NCBI GenBank assembly: GCA_964643965.1
Contig: CAZXVH010000001.1
Span: forward strand, 62,001 to 126,000
DNA length: 64,000 nt
Direction of reading: 5' to 3'
From: GCA-2746795 sp964643965
GTDB taxonomy: Bacteria > Chloroflexota > Anaerolineae > Promineifilales > Promineifilaceae
A program made the position numbers and the translations under genes. Shown in pieces: positions 17,505-26,211 of this stretch. The notes beneath the pieces are model-generated. The model made no database searches and was not told the origin of the DNA. It saw only the letters and a program-made list of their open reading frames with translations. The stretch's first letter is position 1, and each line of letters starts with the position of its first letter.

Positions 17505-18760
17505 TGGCTGAATATATTGTCATGCCCAAGTTGGGTTTTGATATGCGGGAAGCGGTGCTGGTGGCCTGGCTCAAGCAGGAAGGCGATCAGATTACCAAAG
17601 GTGACATTGTGGCAGAAATTGAGTCTGATAAGGCCACGTTGGAACTGGAAGCGTTTGAGAGCGGCGTTTTGCTTAAGCAGCTGCAACATGAAGGGGCTGT
17701 CGTGGCGGTGGGCGCTGATATCGCTATTATTGGTGAAGCCGGCGAGGATATTTCTGGGATGTTGTCGGCCGGCGACGGCGATCAGGCAGAGGCGGCTGAT
17801 GCCGCGGAAGTTTCTGACCCAAAAGCTGACCCGGCGGCCCAGAAAGCCTCTACATCACCGGCCACCGCGCCGGTCGTCTCCAGCGAGTTTCCTGGGGGCG
17901 TGAAGGCGACTCCGGTCGCCCGCCGGATTGCTCAGGAAAACGATGTGGATTTGAGCCGCGTCACTGGCTCAGGGGCTGATGGGCGGGTGCGTAAAAGTGA
18001 TGTGGAAGCATACCTGGCTGCGCCGCCAGCGGCTATGCCGGCTGTTTCGACCACGCCTGTGCCCACTGGCCCAGAGACGGAAGAGATTCCGACTCCTCGT
18101 TTGCGCCAGGCGATTGGCCGCCGTATGCTGGAGTCTAAAACCACTGTGCCGCATTTCTATGTGACGACAGAGGTGGATATGGGGCCGCTGGTGGCTTTAC
18201 GCAAACAGATAAATGAATCCCTGGAAGCGAAAGGCATCAAGGTTTCTATCAATGATATGATTGTGAAGGCGGCGGCGTTGGCGCTGCGCCAGTTCTCCAA
18301 TCTGAATACCAGCTTTGCCGGTGACAAACTGGTGCGCCATAACCGGATTCATGTGGGAACGGCCGTTGCTGTGGAAGGTGGCTTATTAACCGTCGTCCAG
18401 AAAAACACAGACCTGACTCCCCTGGCACAAGTGGCGGTCGATAACCGTGAGATGATCGTTCGTTCACGGGAAGGCAAGATCAGGCCGGATGACGTGATAG
18501 GCAGCACCTTTACCGTGAGCAACCTGGGCGCGTTTGATGTGGATCACTTCATCGCCATCATCAATCCGCCGGAGGCCGCCATTTTGGCGGTTGGCTCGGC
18601 CAAACAGGTTCCGGTTGTCGTCGATGGCGAGTTGGCGGTGGGTTGGCGCATGAAAGCGACCCTCTCTGCCGACCACCGCGTGACGGACGGCGCCGAAGCG
18701 GCGCAGTTTATGCAGGCGTTGAAAGAGATATTGGAACGGCCGTTGCAGCTGTTGCTTTAA
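17504..18760 (+). CDS. pdhC: Dihydrolipoamide acyltransferase E2
   Basis: Core of the dehydrogenase complex, transferring the acyl group from lipoate to CoA. It has one lipoyl domain (residues 1-80) with the lipoylated lysine at K43 in ESDKATLELEAF. An Ala/Pro-rich linker and a peripheral subunit-binding domain (about 130-168, ATPVARRIAQENDVDLSRVTGSG) follow. The catalytic domain ends in HRVTDG, with active His391 and Asp395. The start overlaps the E1 beta stop. AACGGCCGTT at 18358 and 18735 is read as Thr-Ala-Val and Arg-Pro. A terminator follows directly. Confidence 0.92.
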   Translation: MAEYIVMPKLGFDMREAVLVAWLKQEGDQITKGDIVAEIESDKATLELEAFESGVLLKQLQHEGAVVAVGADIAIIGEAGEDISGMLSAGDGDQAEAADAAEVSDPKADPAAQKASTSPATAPVVSSEFPGGVKATPVARRIAQENDVDLSRVTGSGADGRVRKSDVEAYLAAPPAAMPAVSTTPVPTGPETEEIPTPRLRQAIGRRMLESKTTVPHFYVTTEVDMGPLVALRKQINESLEAKGIKVSINDMIVKAAALALRQFSNLNTSFAGDKLVRHNRIHVGTAVAVEGGLLTVVQKNTDLTPLAQVAVDNREMIVRSREGKIRPDDVIGSTFTVSNLGAFDVDHFIAIINPPEAAILAVGSAKQVPVVVDGELAVGWRMKATLSADHRVTDGAEAAQFMQALKEILERPLQLLL

Positions 18761-18771
18761 CCTTACATTTC

Positions 18772-18808
18772 GGGCGGCGCATTCATGAACAATGCGCCGC
18801 CCTTTTTT
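18772..18808 (+). terminator. Terminator of the dehydrogenase operon
   Basis: A perfect 12-pair stem (GGGCGGCGCATT with AATGCGCCGCCC), a seven-base loop and six T residues, 11 bases after the E2 stop. The remaining 258 bases up to the response regulator start at 19067 hold no convincing gene. I see no further clear signal there apart from the GGAGGT ribosome site at about 19051. Confidence 0.93.
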
Positions 18809-19066
18809 ACATATTTCAACACCACGTTATTAGACAATCCGCGCCGATCAGGACTATTTTCCCTACTCATCCCTCCCATCCTCACCCCCGTATCGTACAG
18901 TTCCGCCCAAAAATCTGCTATACTAACCGGCGTGTTCACATAAAGAATATATTGACCGGCTGAAGCGCAGAGGTACACTATTTCCCACCCGTGTTCATCC
19001 ACCCTCAACCGTGTCCCCTTATAAAACAGGCAAAAAAGCTGTGCAACTAAACGTGGAGGTAGTTTC

Positions 19067-19783
19067 ATGACCACAATATTGGTAATTGACGACGATGAGT
19101 TGGTCTCCAGGACATTGCAGCGGGCGTTAAAGCTGTATGGCTACCAGGTAATGGTAGCCAACAGCGGCGCTGAAGGGCTGCAAATTGCCCGCCGCCATCG
19201 GCCGGATTTGTTCATATTAGATATTATGATGCCCGGCGCGGATGGCTATCAAGTGTGTCGGCAAATTCGCGGCGATCCTTTGTTGGATGATTTGCCTGTC
19301 TTGTTTTTAACGGCAAAGGCCAAAGATGAAGACAAGATAGAAGGGTTCCGCGCCGGCGGTGATGATTATCTGAGCAAGCCGTTTAATATGGAAGAACTGC
19401 AACTGCGCGTGAAGGCGATTTTGCGCCGCATGAATCCCGTCGTCGTCGATAAAACACCGCCATCAGAAGTGGTAGTGGGGGATGTGGTGTTGGACTGCCG
19501 CACCTTCCAGGTGACGACGCCGGAGAAGGTCGCTTTGTTGACCAATGTGCAGTTTGATCTGCTCTATCATTTGATGAGCCACGCCCAACAGGTTTTTAAC
19601 AGCCAGCAGCTTTTGCAAGATGTCTGGGATTATCCGCGGGATACGGGCAGCCCGGAACTGGTGCGCGCCCACATCAAGAACCTGCGTGAAAAGATCGAAC
19701 CGATTCCCAGTAAGCCCCGATATATCCGTACCATTCAAGGACATGGCTACACTTTTGCCGATGATGAAACCACTACACCCTGA
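19067..19783 (+). CDS. OmpR-family response regulator
   Basis: Two-component transcription regulator of 238 residues. The receiver domain (1-120) has the acidic pair IDDDE, the phospho-acceptor Asp52 in LDIMMPG, the LTAKA threonine and the KPF lysine. A winged-helix DNA-binding domain (about 135-232) ends in RYIRTIQGHGYTF, the classical OmpR/PhoB recognition-wing motif. The next gene, a hybrid sensor kinase, overlaps it by 23 bases, so the two probably form a pair. GGAGGT precedes the start. Confidence 0.93.
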   Translation: MTTILVIDDDELVSRTLQRALKLYGYQVMVANSGAEGLQIARRHRPDLFILDIMMPGADGYQVCRQIRGDPLLDDLPVLFLTAKAKDEDKIEGFRAGGDDYLSKPFNMEELQLRVKAILRRMNPVVVDKTPPSEVVVGDVVLDCRTFQVTTPEKVALLTNVQFDLLYHLMSHAQQVFNSQQLLQDVWDYPRDTGSPELVRAHIKNLREKIEPIPSKPRYIRTIQGHGYTFADDETTTP

Positions 19784-21782
19784 GTTGACGCCGGCCCGCA
19801 TTTTGTTGGTGGATGATGAACCGGAGATTGCGGAATCTTTGTCTGATTTCCTGGTGCGGAAGGCAGGATATTCTGTCACGCTGGCGGCGACAGGTGAAGA
19901 GGCCGTTGTCATCATGGAGAAGCTGCTGGCAGAGCAGATTGAATTAGATCTGGTGCTGCTTGATATGCGTATGCCCGGCATCTCCGGGCTGGATGTGTTG
20001 AATTGGATTCGGGAGCATCCAGTGCTGCAATATACCAGGGTGGTGCTGGTCACGGCCGCTTCTGGCAGTGATGAAAAAGTGGAAGCGCTGTCGGCTGGAG
20101 CGGATGATTATATTACCAAACCTTTCTACCCCAAGGAGTTGTTGGCGCGGGTTAAGACGATTTTACGCACCCAACAGTTGGAGAAACAGTTGCAGCGGCA
20201 AAGCCAACAACTGGCTTTTCTCAACCACATCGGGCAGGAGTTGGCGACGTTGTTGGAAACGCAAGATGTGCTGGAAACGGCCGTTTCTGGCGCCCAACAA
20301 CTGTTTGAACTGATCGCGGCCACAGCTTATATGTTGGAAGGGGGGCAGTTACGCGCCCGGGCTGCTGCCGGGGTGCAGTTGGCGCCAATGGCCGCCATCA
20401 TGCCCGGACAAGGGTTTCTCGGCGCTCTTTTTAGCCAACAAGAGGCGGCGCTGCTCAACGAAGTCGAGTCGGATGGGCGTTATGCGGCTCACCTGGACGC
20501 CCCGCCAGAGCTGGAGGTGAGCACATTAGTGGCCGCTCCCATTCTGGTGAGGGGACGCTCAGTGGGTATGTTGGCCGGCTACAATCAGATAAACGGCCGT
20601 TTCACCCCCATGGACCTTGAACTCTTCTCTTCCTTAACCCACTCCGTCAGCCAAGCCATCGAAAACGCCTGGCTGTTCCAGCGCATTCGTCTGCGCCAGA
20701 AAGAGTTACTCGACAGTCGCAATACTTTGCAAGCGCTTATTGATGGCATCCCCCATCCCATTTACACCATCAACAGCGATTGGCAGTTGGTAGCCGTCAA
20801 CAAAAGCCAGCTAGAGCGGCAGGCGTCGCCCGCTTTAAACTTAAATGGCCAGACCTGCTTTGTAGCCTTCTACCAACGCATATCTCCCTGCACCCACTGC
20901 CAGGTTGCCGCCTGCCTCAGCCAAAAACAGCCGCAAGGTTGGAGCGTCCACTGGCAGGGAGAAGACCATCTGCCGCGAGAGTGGGAAGTGAACGCCTATC
21001 CCATCCCCAGCAGCCAGGCAGACGCCGCCAGCGCCGTGGTGCTGTGGCAAGATCGTACCGAAGAGCGGCAGATGGAAAGCAGCCTCTTGCAAGCCGGAAA
21101 ACTGGCAGCCATTGGTCAACTGGCGGCCGGCGTGGCTCATGAAATCAATAACCCCCTCACGGCTATCAACGCCAACGCCGAAATGCTCAAAATGTTTATT
21201 TCACCGGAAGACGAGAACTATGAGGCCGTAGACCTCATTGCCAGGGCCGGCGAACGAGCCACCAAAGTGGTGCGTGGCCTGCTCGATTTTGCCCGTCAGG
21301 AGCAGTACAAATTCATTCCAGGCAGCGTAAACCAATCCATCCGCCAGGCGTTGGATTTAGTGAGCTATCAATTGCAGAGCGCCCATATTGAAATTAAAGA
21401 ACAATACGCTCAGGATGAGCCAGTTATGATTGCCAGTTGGGAGCATCTCAAAAGTGTATGGCTCAATATATTCGTGAATGCTCGAGACGCCTTCCAATCC
21501 CAGGCTGCAAACCGGCAAATAGAAATAACCACTTCCCTTACTGATGACAAAACCATGATTCAAGTCCTCATTCAAGATAATGGCAAAGGTATGTCGGCGG
21601 CTGAGGCAGCCCATATTTTTGAGCCGTTTTATACTACAAAAGATCCGGGACAAGGCACAGGTTTGGGTTTAGCTACCAGTCATCGTATCATAGAACAGCA
21701 TGGCGGTGATATAAATGTGGTCAGTTCCCCTCTTGAGGGCACAACATTTGTCGTGAGGCTGCCGCTTAGGGCTGACAATTAA
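19761..21782 (+). CDS. Hybrid sensor histidine kinase (receiver-GAF-PAS-kinase)
   Basis: A 673-residue soluble kinase with an unusual order. A receiver domain comes first (Asp68 in LLDMRMPG), then a coiled segment, a GAF domain (about 150-300) and a PAS-like domain (about 325-440) carrying the cysteine-rich stretch ISPCTHCQVAACL, which could bind metal or sense redox. HisKA follows, with phospho-acceptor His near residue 460 (GVAHEINNPLTAI), and a C-terminal ATPase domain with NARDAF, DNGKGM and GTGLGLATS. No transmembrane segment is present, so it senses a cytoplasmic signal. The start is the ATG at 19761, inside the preceding regulator gene. The longer open frame upstream only overlaps that gene. 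Confidence 0.9.
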   Translation: MMKPLHPELTPARILLVDDEPEIAESLSDFLVRKAGYSVTLAATGEEAVVIMEKLLAEQIELDLVLLDMRMPGISGLDVLNWIREHPVLQYTRVVLVTAASGSDEKVEALSAGADDYITKPFYPKELLARVKTILRTQQLEKQLQRQSQQLAFLNHIGQELATLLETQDVLETAVSGAQQLFELIAATAYMLEGGQLRARAAAGVQLAPMAAIMPGQGFLGALFSQQEAALLNEVESDGRYAAHLDAPPELEVSTLVAAPILVRGRSVGMLAGYNQINGRFTPMDLELFSSLTHSVSQAIENAWLFQRIRLRQKELLDSRNTLQALIDGIPHPIYTINSDWQLVAVNKSQLERQASPALNLNGQTCFVAFYQRISPCTHCQVAACLSQKQPQGWSVHWQGEDHLPREWEVNAYPIPSSQADAASAVVLWQDRTEERQMESSLLQAGKLAAIGQLAAGVAHEINNPLTAINANAEMLKMFISPEDENYEAVDLIARAGERATKVVRGLLDFARQEQYKFIPGSVNQSIRQALDLVSYQLQSAHIEIKEQYAQDEPVMIASWEHLKSVWLNIFVNARDAFQSQAANRQIEITTSLTDDKTMIQVLIQDNGKGMSAAEAAHIFEPFYTTKDPGQGTGLGLATSHRIIEQHGGDINVVSSPLEGTTFVVRLPLRADN

Positions 21783-21818
21783 ATAATACAAGGAACTATC
21801 TTGTCATCAGCCTCAAAG

Positions 21819-21856
21819 AACGAGAATTATATTTTGTAAATTTTTTAATTCTCGTT
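21819..21856. promoter_or_regulatory. AT-rich inverted repeat before the PucR gene
   Basis: AACGAGAATTA (21819-21829) and TAATTCTCGTT (21846-21856) are perfect complements around a 16-base AT-rich centre. It lies 36 bases upstream of the PucR-type gene and 37 bases after the kinase stop. It could be a terminator, an autoregulatory operator or both. Confidence 0.6.
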
Positions 21857-21891
21857 CCTTATTCGAGAAGACAGCGAGAAACTTTCAGATT

Positions 21892-23538
21892 ATGATGAGA
21901 CAACCCACGCCCACTGAGCTTAACATAAGTGATGTCTTACGTTTGGCATTGCCTTTAAGTACCACCGTCATAACGGGCGCCCAACAGGCAAAACGAAATG
22001 TACAATGGGCCGTTATTGTGACAAGCTGGGAAAACTTACCACAGCAGGTAGCGGCTGGGGACCTGGTGGTTGTCCCGTTGAACTTCCAAAAACAGGCTTC
22101 TACAACAACCCTCCTCACTTATTTTGAAGAGATGGTGGCATTGGATATCTCAGGCATTTTGCTGTTTGCTGAGGTTCCAGATGTCGTTGTGGAAAAAGCA
22201 GCAGACATCAATCTCACCTTGTTGATTGCGCCTAAAGGCGTCACAGTTCGTGAGGTATATCAAGCCATTATTTATCTGTTAGCCGACCAACAAGCTGCTA
22301 CCATGGAAAGAGGGATGCAGCTTTACCGCAAACTCTCTGAGATGTCTCGTGAAGAGAAGGGTTTGCAAGCGATGATTGATGTCATCGGCAAACTGACCGG
22401 CAAAATTGTGGTGATTCAGGATAAACGCCTGGAAGTACAAGCGGTCACTATTCCAGACAATATAGAAATAGATGTAGCAGATTTAGAAGAGATACTCGTG
22501 CGACGTGAAGAATTACCGGCCGTCCTGCGAAACCGGAAAGCGGCCGCCAGAGCGCATCAAAGTTATTGGCAGCAGCTTCTCCCGGTCAAGAATTTAGGAC
22601 GGCTCGTCAGTCCCATTGTTTCTGGAGACCGGGCACGCGGTTATCTATCTATCATCGGGTTGGCGGATGAATTAGATTTGCTAGACACCTTGACAGTGGA
22701 ACATGGCGCGGCCGCCTGTGCCTTAGAAATGGCAAAAGCAAAAGCGGTGAGTGAAGCGAAAAAGGCGCTGCGCGGTAATTTTTTGGAAGGATTATTGGCG
22801 GGAACTTTGCCCTCGAAGGAAATTCAACGACTCTCTGGCCGTTTAGATCATGATACTGGTGATCCCCATGCCATCATGACTTTCACCTGGGCGGAAACAG
22901 ATTCACCCTCCATCCGGCGGTTGGAAACGACATTGAATTGGCTGCTGCAAAATCATACCCGGCCGGCGCTGGTTCATATTTATGGCGATCAACATGCTTG
23001 TGTCTTCCAATCTTTACGTTCCGACGAGGATATGGAAACGGCGCATCAGTTAGCCCGTAGATTGTTTGAGCAAATTGACGCCGAGTACCCCAAAAACCAC
23101 CTCATCGCCGGCATAAGCGGCCCGGCTAAAACATTGGATGAATGGTCTAAAGTGTATCAGGAAGCGTTGCAAGCGATGCAGTTGGGCGGACGGCTTAAAC
23201 TTTATCAAATGGTAGATTTTGAAAGTTTGGGCATTTACCGCTTATTGGGCAAATTAGAGGATATGGAGGCGGTTCAAGAATTTACCGATCAGGTTATTGG
23301 CCCTTTAGTGGCGTATGACCAGCAGCACCGCAGCGCCTTAGTTCAAACCATTGACGAATACTTCAACCATCATGGCAATATTAGCCAAACGGCCGAGGCC
23401 CTGTTTATCCATCGTAATACGTTACTTTATCGATTGGATCGCATTCAGGAGTTGACCGGCCATAATCTGAATCAAGCCAATATGCGCCTGGCGCTGCATC
23501 TTTCGCTGAAATTGTGGCAGCTGCGGCCGGAGACGTAA
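21892..23538 (+). CDS. PucR/CdaR-family transcriptional regulator
   Basis: A 548-residue DNA-binding regulator. The N-terminal 130 residues (NISDVLRLALPLSTTVITGA, then WENLPQQVAAGDLVVVPLNF) match the purine-catabolism regulator PucR domain. The C-terminus (HGNISQTAEALFIHRNTLLY, then RLDRIQELTG) is the PucR-type helix-turn-helix. The middle carries a GGDEF-like region seen in this family. Known relatives control purine, sugar-acid or amino-acid utilisation. Here it lies directly upstream of the branched-chain amino acid operon in the same direction, but nothing shows that it controls it. Confidence 0.88.
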   Translation: MMRQPTPTELNISDVLRLALPLSTTVITGAQQAKRNVQWAVIVTSWENLPQQVAAGDLVVVPLNFQKQASTTTLLTYFEEMVALDISGILLFAEVPDVVVEKAADINLTLLIAPKGVTVREVYQAIIYLLADQQAATMERGMQLYRKLSEMSREEKGLQAMIDVIGKLTGKIVVIQDKRLEVQAVTIPDNIEIDVADLEEILVRREELPAVLRNRKAAARAHQSYWQQLLPVKNLGRLVSPIVSGDRARGYLSIIGLADELDLLDTLTVEHGAAACALEMAKAKAVSEAKKALRGNFLEGLLAGTLPSKEIQRLSGRLDHDTGDPHAIMTFTWAETDSPSIRRLETTLNWLLQNHTRPALVHIYGDQHACVFQSLRSDEDMETAHQLARRLFEQIDAEYPKNHLIAGISGPAKTLDEWSKVYQEALQAMQLGGRLKLYQMVDFESLGIYRLLGKLEDMEAVQEFTDQVIGPLVAYDQQHRSALVQTIDEYFNHHGNISQTAEALFIHRNTLLYRLDRIQELTGHNLNQANMRLALHLSLKLWQLRPET

Positions 23539-23729
23539 AAGCAAGTGAACAGTGGATAGTGAACGGCGTCATGACCGATCACCGACTGCCGCTTGCCGAA
23601 AACTGTACATTTTTAACAAACAACGCCTGATTTGATTCTATCAAGTTGACTATAGATTTTGAACCCATGAAATCCTATACTGATAGGGACTTGTGCTGAA
23701 ATGCGCGGTTCAGTGGGAAATAGTGGGAA

Positions 23730-23758
23730 ACAAAAAGGGCGTTCAGCGCCCTTTTTGT
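23730..23758. terminator. Rho-independent terminator, bidirectional form
   Basis: ACAAAAAGGGCG and CGCCCTTTTTGT form a perfect 12-pair stem around a five-base loop (23742-23746). The T run within the right arm and the A run in the left arm allow termination in both directions. It separates the PucR gene from the ilvB leader. Confidence 0.85.
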
Positions 23759-23779
23759 ATTATTGGTGACGGTTCGATT

Positions 23780-23798
23780 CTTGTGTAATGCACACAAG
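23780..23798. promoter_or_regulatory. Candidate operator, palindrome CTTGTGT-n5-ACACAAG
   Basis: CTTGTGT and ACACAAG are exact complements separated by AATGC. TATAAA begins one base downstream (23799) and could serve as a -10 element, so a bound protein would block the leader promoter. I could not find a well-spaced -35 box, so the promoter itself is uncertain. Confidence 0.4.
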
Positions 23799-23838
23799 TA
23801 TAAATGCCGGTTTGTTGGTTGAATTGCACTATAGACGG

Positions 23839-23862
23839 TAAGGGAAACGGCCGTTACCCTTA
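23839..23862. repeat. Extended AACGGCCGTT palindrome in the ilv leader
   Basis: The AACGGCCGTT core at 23846-23855 is flanked by TAAGGGA and ACCCTTA, giving a 24-base palindrome with a single A-A mismatch. It lies 36 bases upstream of the leader peptide start and would form a strong hairpin in the transcript. Confidence 0.7.
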
Positions 23863-23897
23863 TGCACACCAATAACAGAGCAGAGAATTTTTAACAC

Positions 23898-23984
23898 ATG
23901 AAACAACGTCTGAACGGTCTTCTTCTTAGCCTTATTAGCCTGGTCCTTATTATTGTCGTAAAGGATCCATATTCGGTTGGGTAA
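23898..23984 (+). CDS. ilvL: Leu/Ile/Val-rich attenuator leader peptide
   Basis: A 28-codon ORF (ATG 23898, TAA 23982) too short for a routine gene call. After seven residues it runs LLLSLISLVLIIVV: codons 8-21 are all branched-chain residues except two serines. This is the composition of ilv attenuator leader peptides in enterobacteria. It ends 34 bases before a strong terminator and lies upstream of ilvB. Its last codons (TTCGGTTGGGT at about 23972-23982) are complementary to the 5' arm and loop of that terminator. The ribosome site is weak (GAGA region). Function is inferred from composition, position and pairing. Confidence 0.82.
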   Translation: MKQRLNGLLLSLISLVLIIVVKDPYSVG

Positions 23985-24018
23985 TTGAGAGAACGTTGAC
24001 AGAAGAAAGTTAAACTCA

Positions 24019-24046
24019 AAACCGCCCAACTGGGCGGTTTTTTTTT
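24019..24046 (+). terminator. Attenuator terminator of the ilv operon
   Basis: AAACCGCCC (24019-24027) pairs with GGGCGGTTT (24032-24040) across AACT and is followed by T residues to 24046. The segment GCCCAACTGGG (24024-24034) can instead pair with TTCGGTTGGGT at the end of the leader peptide ORF: 11 positions including G-U pairs, with a core of GTTGGG with CCCAAC. The two structures are mutually exclusive. Ribosomes stalled on the Leu/Ile/Val codons would leave the antiterminator free to form. Ribosomes that reach the stop codon would mask it. Confidence 0.82.
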
Positions 24047-24255
24047 GCAGTTTACCATTTTGGCGCAAACCATGAGCATATTTACACGAACCATCACAAA
24101 AACCACAGATAAACAAGACGCCAACCCCGCTTCCGCTTGGGCAGCCATAGCCGCTCCCCTGTCTGTGATGTCCACCGCCCAAACAGCACAGAATCAACAG
24201 CACTCATCTCAGCGCCCGGTTCAGGTTACGGCCGCCCCCTTAAACTCGTTTACCC

Positions 24256-24287
24256 AAGCAGAAAACACGTCCATTTTCTGCTTTTTT
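24256..24287 (+). terminator. Second terminator-like hairpin in the ilvB leader
   Basis: AAGCAGAAAA and TTTTCTGCTT form a perfect ten-pair stem with an eight-base loop, followed by four more T residues. It lies 205 bases before ilvB. The stretch between the two hairpins contains an open frame starting ATG 24072 with an early run of Thr codons (TRTITKTT), but that frame continues for over 100 codons and I do not call it a gene. Whether this hairpin is a second control point is unknown. Confidence 0.6.
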
Positions 24288-24492
24288 ATTCCTTCAAGGA
24301 AACCGCAGAGTGTAGCATTCCGGTTATCCGAAAACTTTCTGCAGTTTACCCAGGCCCCATATCATCCACAAAGCGTAACTATACAGGTGGTTCTTGAGCT
24401 TGCCGAAAGGCTCAGCCCTCGTCTGGCTGGATAGTTACCACAAATCGACCTCAAGAGAACTTGAATTATGCTCACAAAGGAGGAGCAAGAAT

Positions 24493-26211
24493 ATGAGTGA
24501 ACTAAAAACTGGTGGTCAAATTGTTTGGGAAAGCCTTATGAAAGAAGGCGTCGAAGTTGTATTCGGTTTGCCCGGTGGCGCAATTTTGCCGGCCTATGAT
24601 GACCTGATGAAATATGAGTACCCCGTTCATCACGTCCTCGTCACCCATGAACAAGGCGCGTCTCACATGGCCGATGGCTATGCCCGCGCCACCGGCCGCG
24701 TCGGCGTTTGCATCGCCACCTCTGGCCCAGGCGCTACCAACCTGATAACCGGTTTGGGCACTGCCTACATGGACTCTGTGCCATTGGTGGCTATCACCGG
24801 ACAGGTGCCAAACTCCCTGTTGGGACGCGACGGCTTCCAGGAAGCAGACGTCCAAGGCGTCAGCCTGCCCGTCACCAAGCACAACTATCTCATCACCGAC
24901 ATCAAAGATTTGGCGGCGGCCATCAAAGAGGCGTTCTACATTGCCAGAACCGGCCGTCCCGGCCCCGTTCTCGTGGATGTTTGTAAAGATGTGCTGCAAG
25001 CTACCACTGAGTTTGAATACCCTGAGGATGTTTATCTGCCCGGGTACAAACCCAATTTAAATGCGCCGGATCCGGCCGCTGTCACCCGCGCCGCGAAACT
25101 GCTCAACGAAGCCAAAAAGCCGCTCATCGTCTCTGGACAAGGCGTCTCCATTGCCAAAGCCGAAAACGAGCTGCGCGAACTGGCCGAGAAGGCCAACATC
25201 CCCGTGGCTACCAGCTTGCTCGGTATTGGCACCTTCCCGGCCACCCATCCGCTGGCCATCGCCTGGGGTGGGATGCACGGGGAAGCGTATACCAATTACG
25301 CCATGCAAGATTGCGATGTCATGCTCGCCGTTGGCGCTCGTTTGGATGACCGGCTGACCGGCGCCTTTGACTTGTTTGCCCCTAATGCCAAAATCATCCA
25401 TGTCGATATTGACCCGTCTGAAATGGGAAAAAACATTACCATCGATACCCCCGTCATCGGCGATGCCCTGCTTACTTTAAGAGAGATGCTGCCCCAAGTC
25501 GAAGCTACTGAACATCCCGCCTGGCTGGCGCAAATTCAGGAATGGAAGGCTGAAACAAGTGACCGCGACATTTTGGCGCAGGAAACAGATGAACTCATCG
25601 CTCCTTACGTCATGCAGCAGATGTGGCACGCCACTGAGCAAGGAGACGCCGTCATCGTTTCTGATGTGGGTCAGCATCAGATGTGGGAAGCGCAATACTT
25701 CTACCACACCAAACCACGTAGTCTGCTAACCTCTGGAGGCGCGGGCACCATGGGCTATGCCCTACCCGCCGCCATCGGCGCCCAAATGGGCAGACCTGAT
25801 GAGGAGGTATGGGTGGTGGTGGGGGATGGCGGTTTCCAAATGACGATGTCGGAACTGTCCACCGTCATGCAAGAACGGCTGCCCATCAAAATTGCCATTA
25901 TCAACAATGGTTTCCTGGGCATGGTGCGCCAATGGCAGGATGTGTTTTACAACAAGCGACACTCCGGCACACCCCTGTTCAACCCGGACTTTGTGAAATT
26001 GGCGGAAGCGTATGGCATTCCAGCCATCGCCGTCACCCAAAAAGAAGAGGCGTATGCCGCCATCAAGAAAGCGCAAGAGCATGATGGCCCATTCTTGATC
26101 GACTTCCAGGTGGAAGAATTTACAAACGTATACCCCATGGTTACCCCCGGCAAGAGTAACGTCGATATGATTCGCCGTCCCATGCCGGCCGGAATGGAGG
26201 AGGAAGCATAA
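24493..26211 (+). CDS. ilvB: Acetolactate synthase large subunit
   Basis: Catalytic subunit of acetohydroxyacid synthase, the first common step of valine, leucine and isoleucine synthesis (TPP, FAD, Mg). Residues 1-10 lead into the TPP-binding domain with Glu53 in THEQGASHMADGYARATGR. The C-terminal TPP motif is VVGDGGFQMTMSELSTVMQE, ending in INN. The 572-residue length is normal. The open frame begins at 24394, but AAGGAGGA is placed for the ATG at 24493, where homology starts. The stop overlaps the ilvN start (TAATG). Preceded by a leader with attenuator features. Confidence 0.96.
   Translation: MSELKTGGQIVWESLMKEGVEVVFGLPGGAILPAYDDLMKYEYPVHHVLVTHEQGASHMADGYARATGRVGVCIATSGPGATNLITGLGTAYMDSVPLVAITGQVPNSLLGRDGFQEADVQGVSLPVTKHNYLITDIKDLAAAIKEAFYIARTGRPGPVLVDVCKDVLQATTEFEYPEDVYLPGYKPNLNAPDPAAVTRAAKLLNEAKKPLIVSGQGVSIAKAENELRELAEKANIPVATSLLGIGTFPATHPLAIAWGGMHGEAYTNYAMQDCDVMLAVGARLDDRLTGAFDLFAPNAKIIHVDIDPSEMGKNITIDTPVIGDALLTLREMLPQVEATEHPAWLAQIQEWKAETSDRDILAQETDELIAPYVMQQMWHATEQGDAVIVSDVGQHQMWEAQYFYHTKPRSLLTSGGAGTMGYALPAAIGAQMGRPDEEVWVVVGDGGFQMTMSELSTVMQERLPIKIAIINNGFLGMVRQWQDVFYNKRHSGTPLFNPDFVKLAEAYGIPAIAVTQKEEAYAAIKKAQEHDGPFLIDFQVEEFTNVYPMVTPGKSNVDMIRRPMPAGMEEEA

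Noticed and set aside
15560..18760. The E1-E2 operon as an acetoin dehydrogenase.
   Set aside because: It cannot be excluded, but no acetoin-specific partner gene is adjacent and the general PDH assignment needs fewer assumptions.
18763..19074. A 103-codon minus-strand ORF between pdhC and the response regulator.
   Set aside because: It runs through the strong terminator at 18772 and has no family resemblance or good start signal.
23760..23800. GGTTCGATTC near 23771 looks like a tRNA T-arm.
   Set aside because: No acceptor or anticodon stems can be built around it, and it is directly preceded by a terminator.
24045..24434. A 129-codon open frame between the attenuator and ilvB.
   Set aside because: It has no ribosome site, reads through a terminator hairpin, and its product resembles no protein I know.
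23539..24492. T-box riboswitch upstream of ilvB.
   Set aside because: I found no T-box antiterminator sequence of the AGGGTGGNACCGCG type. The leader is explained better by peptide-based attenuation.
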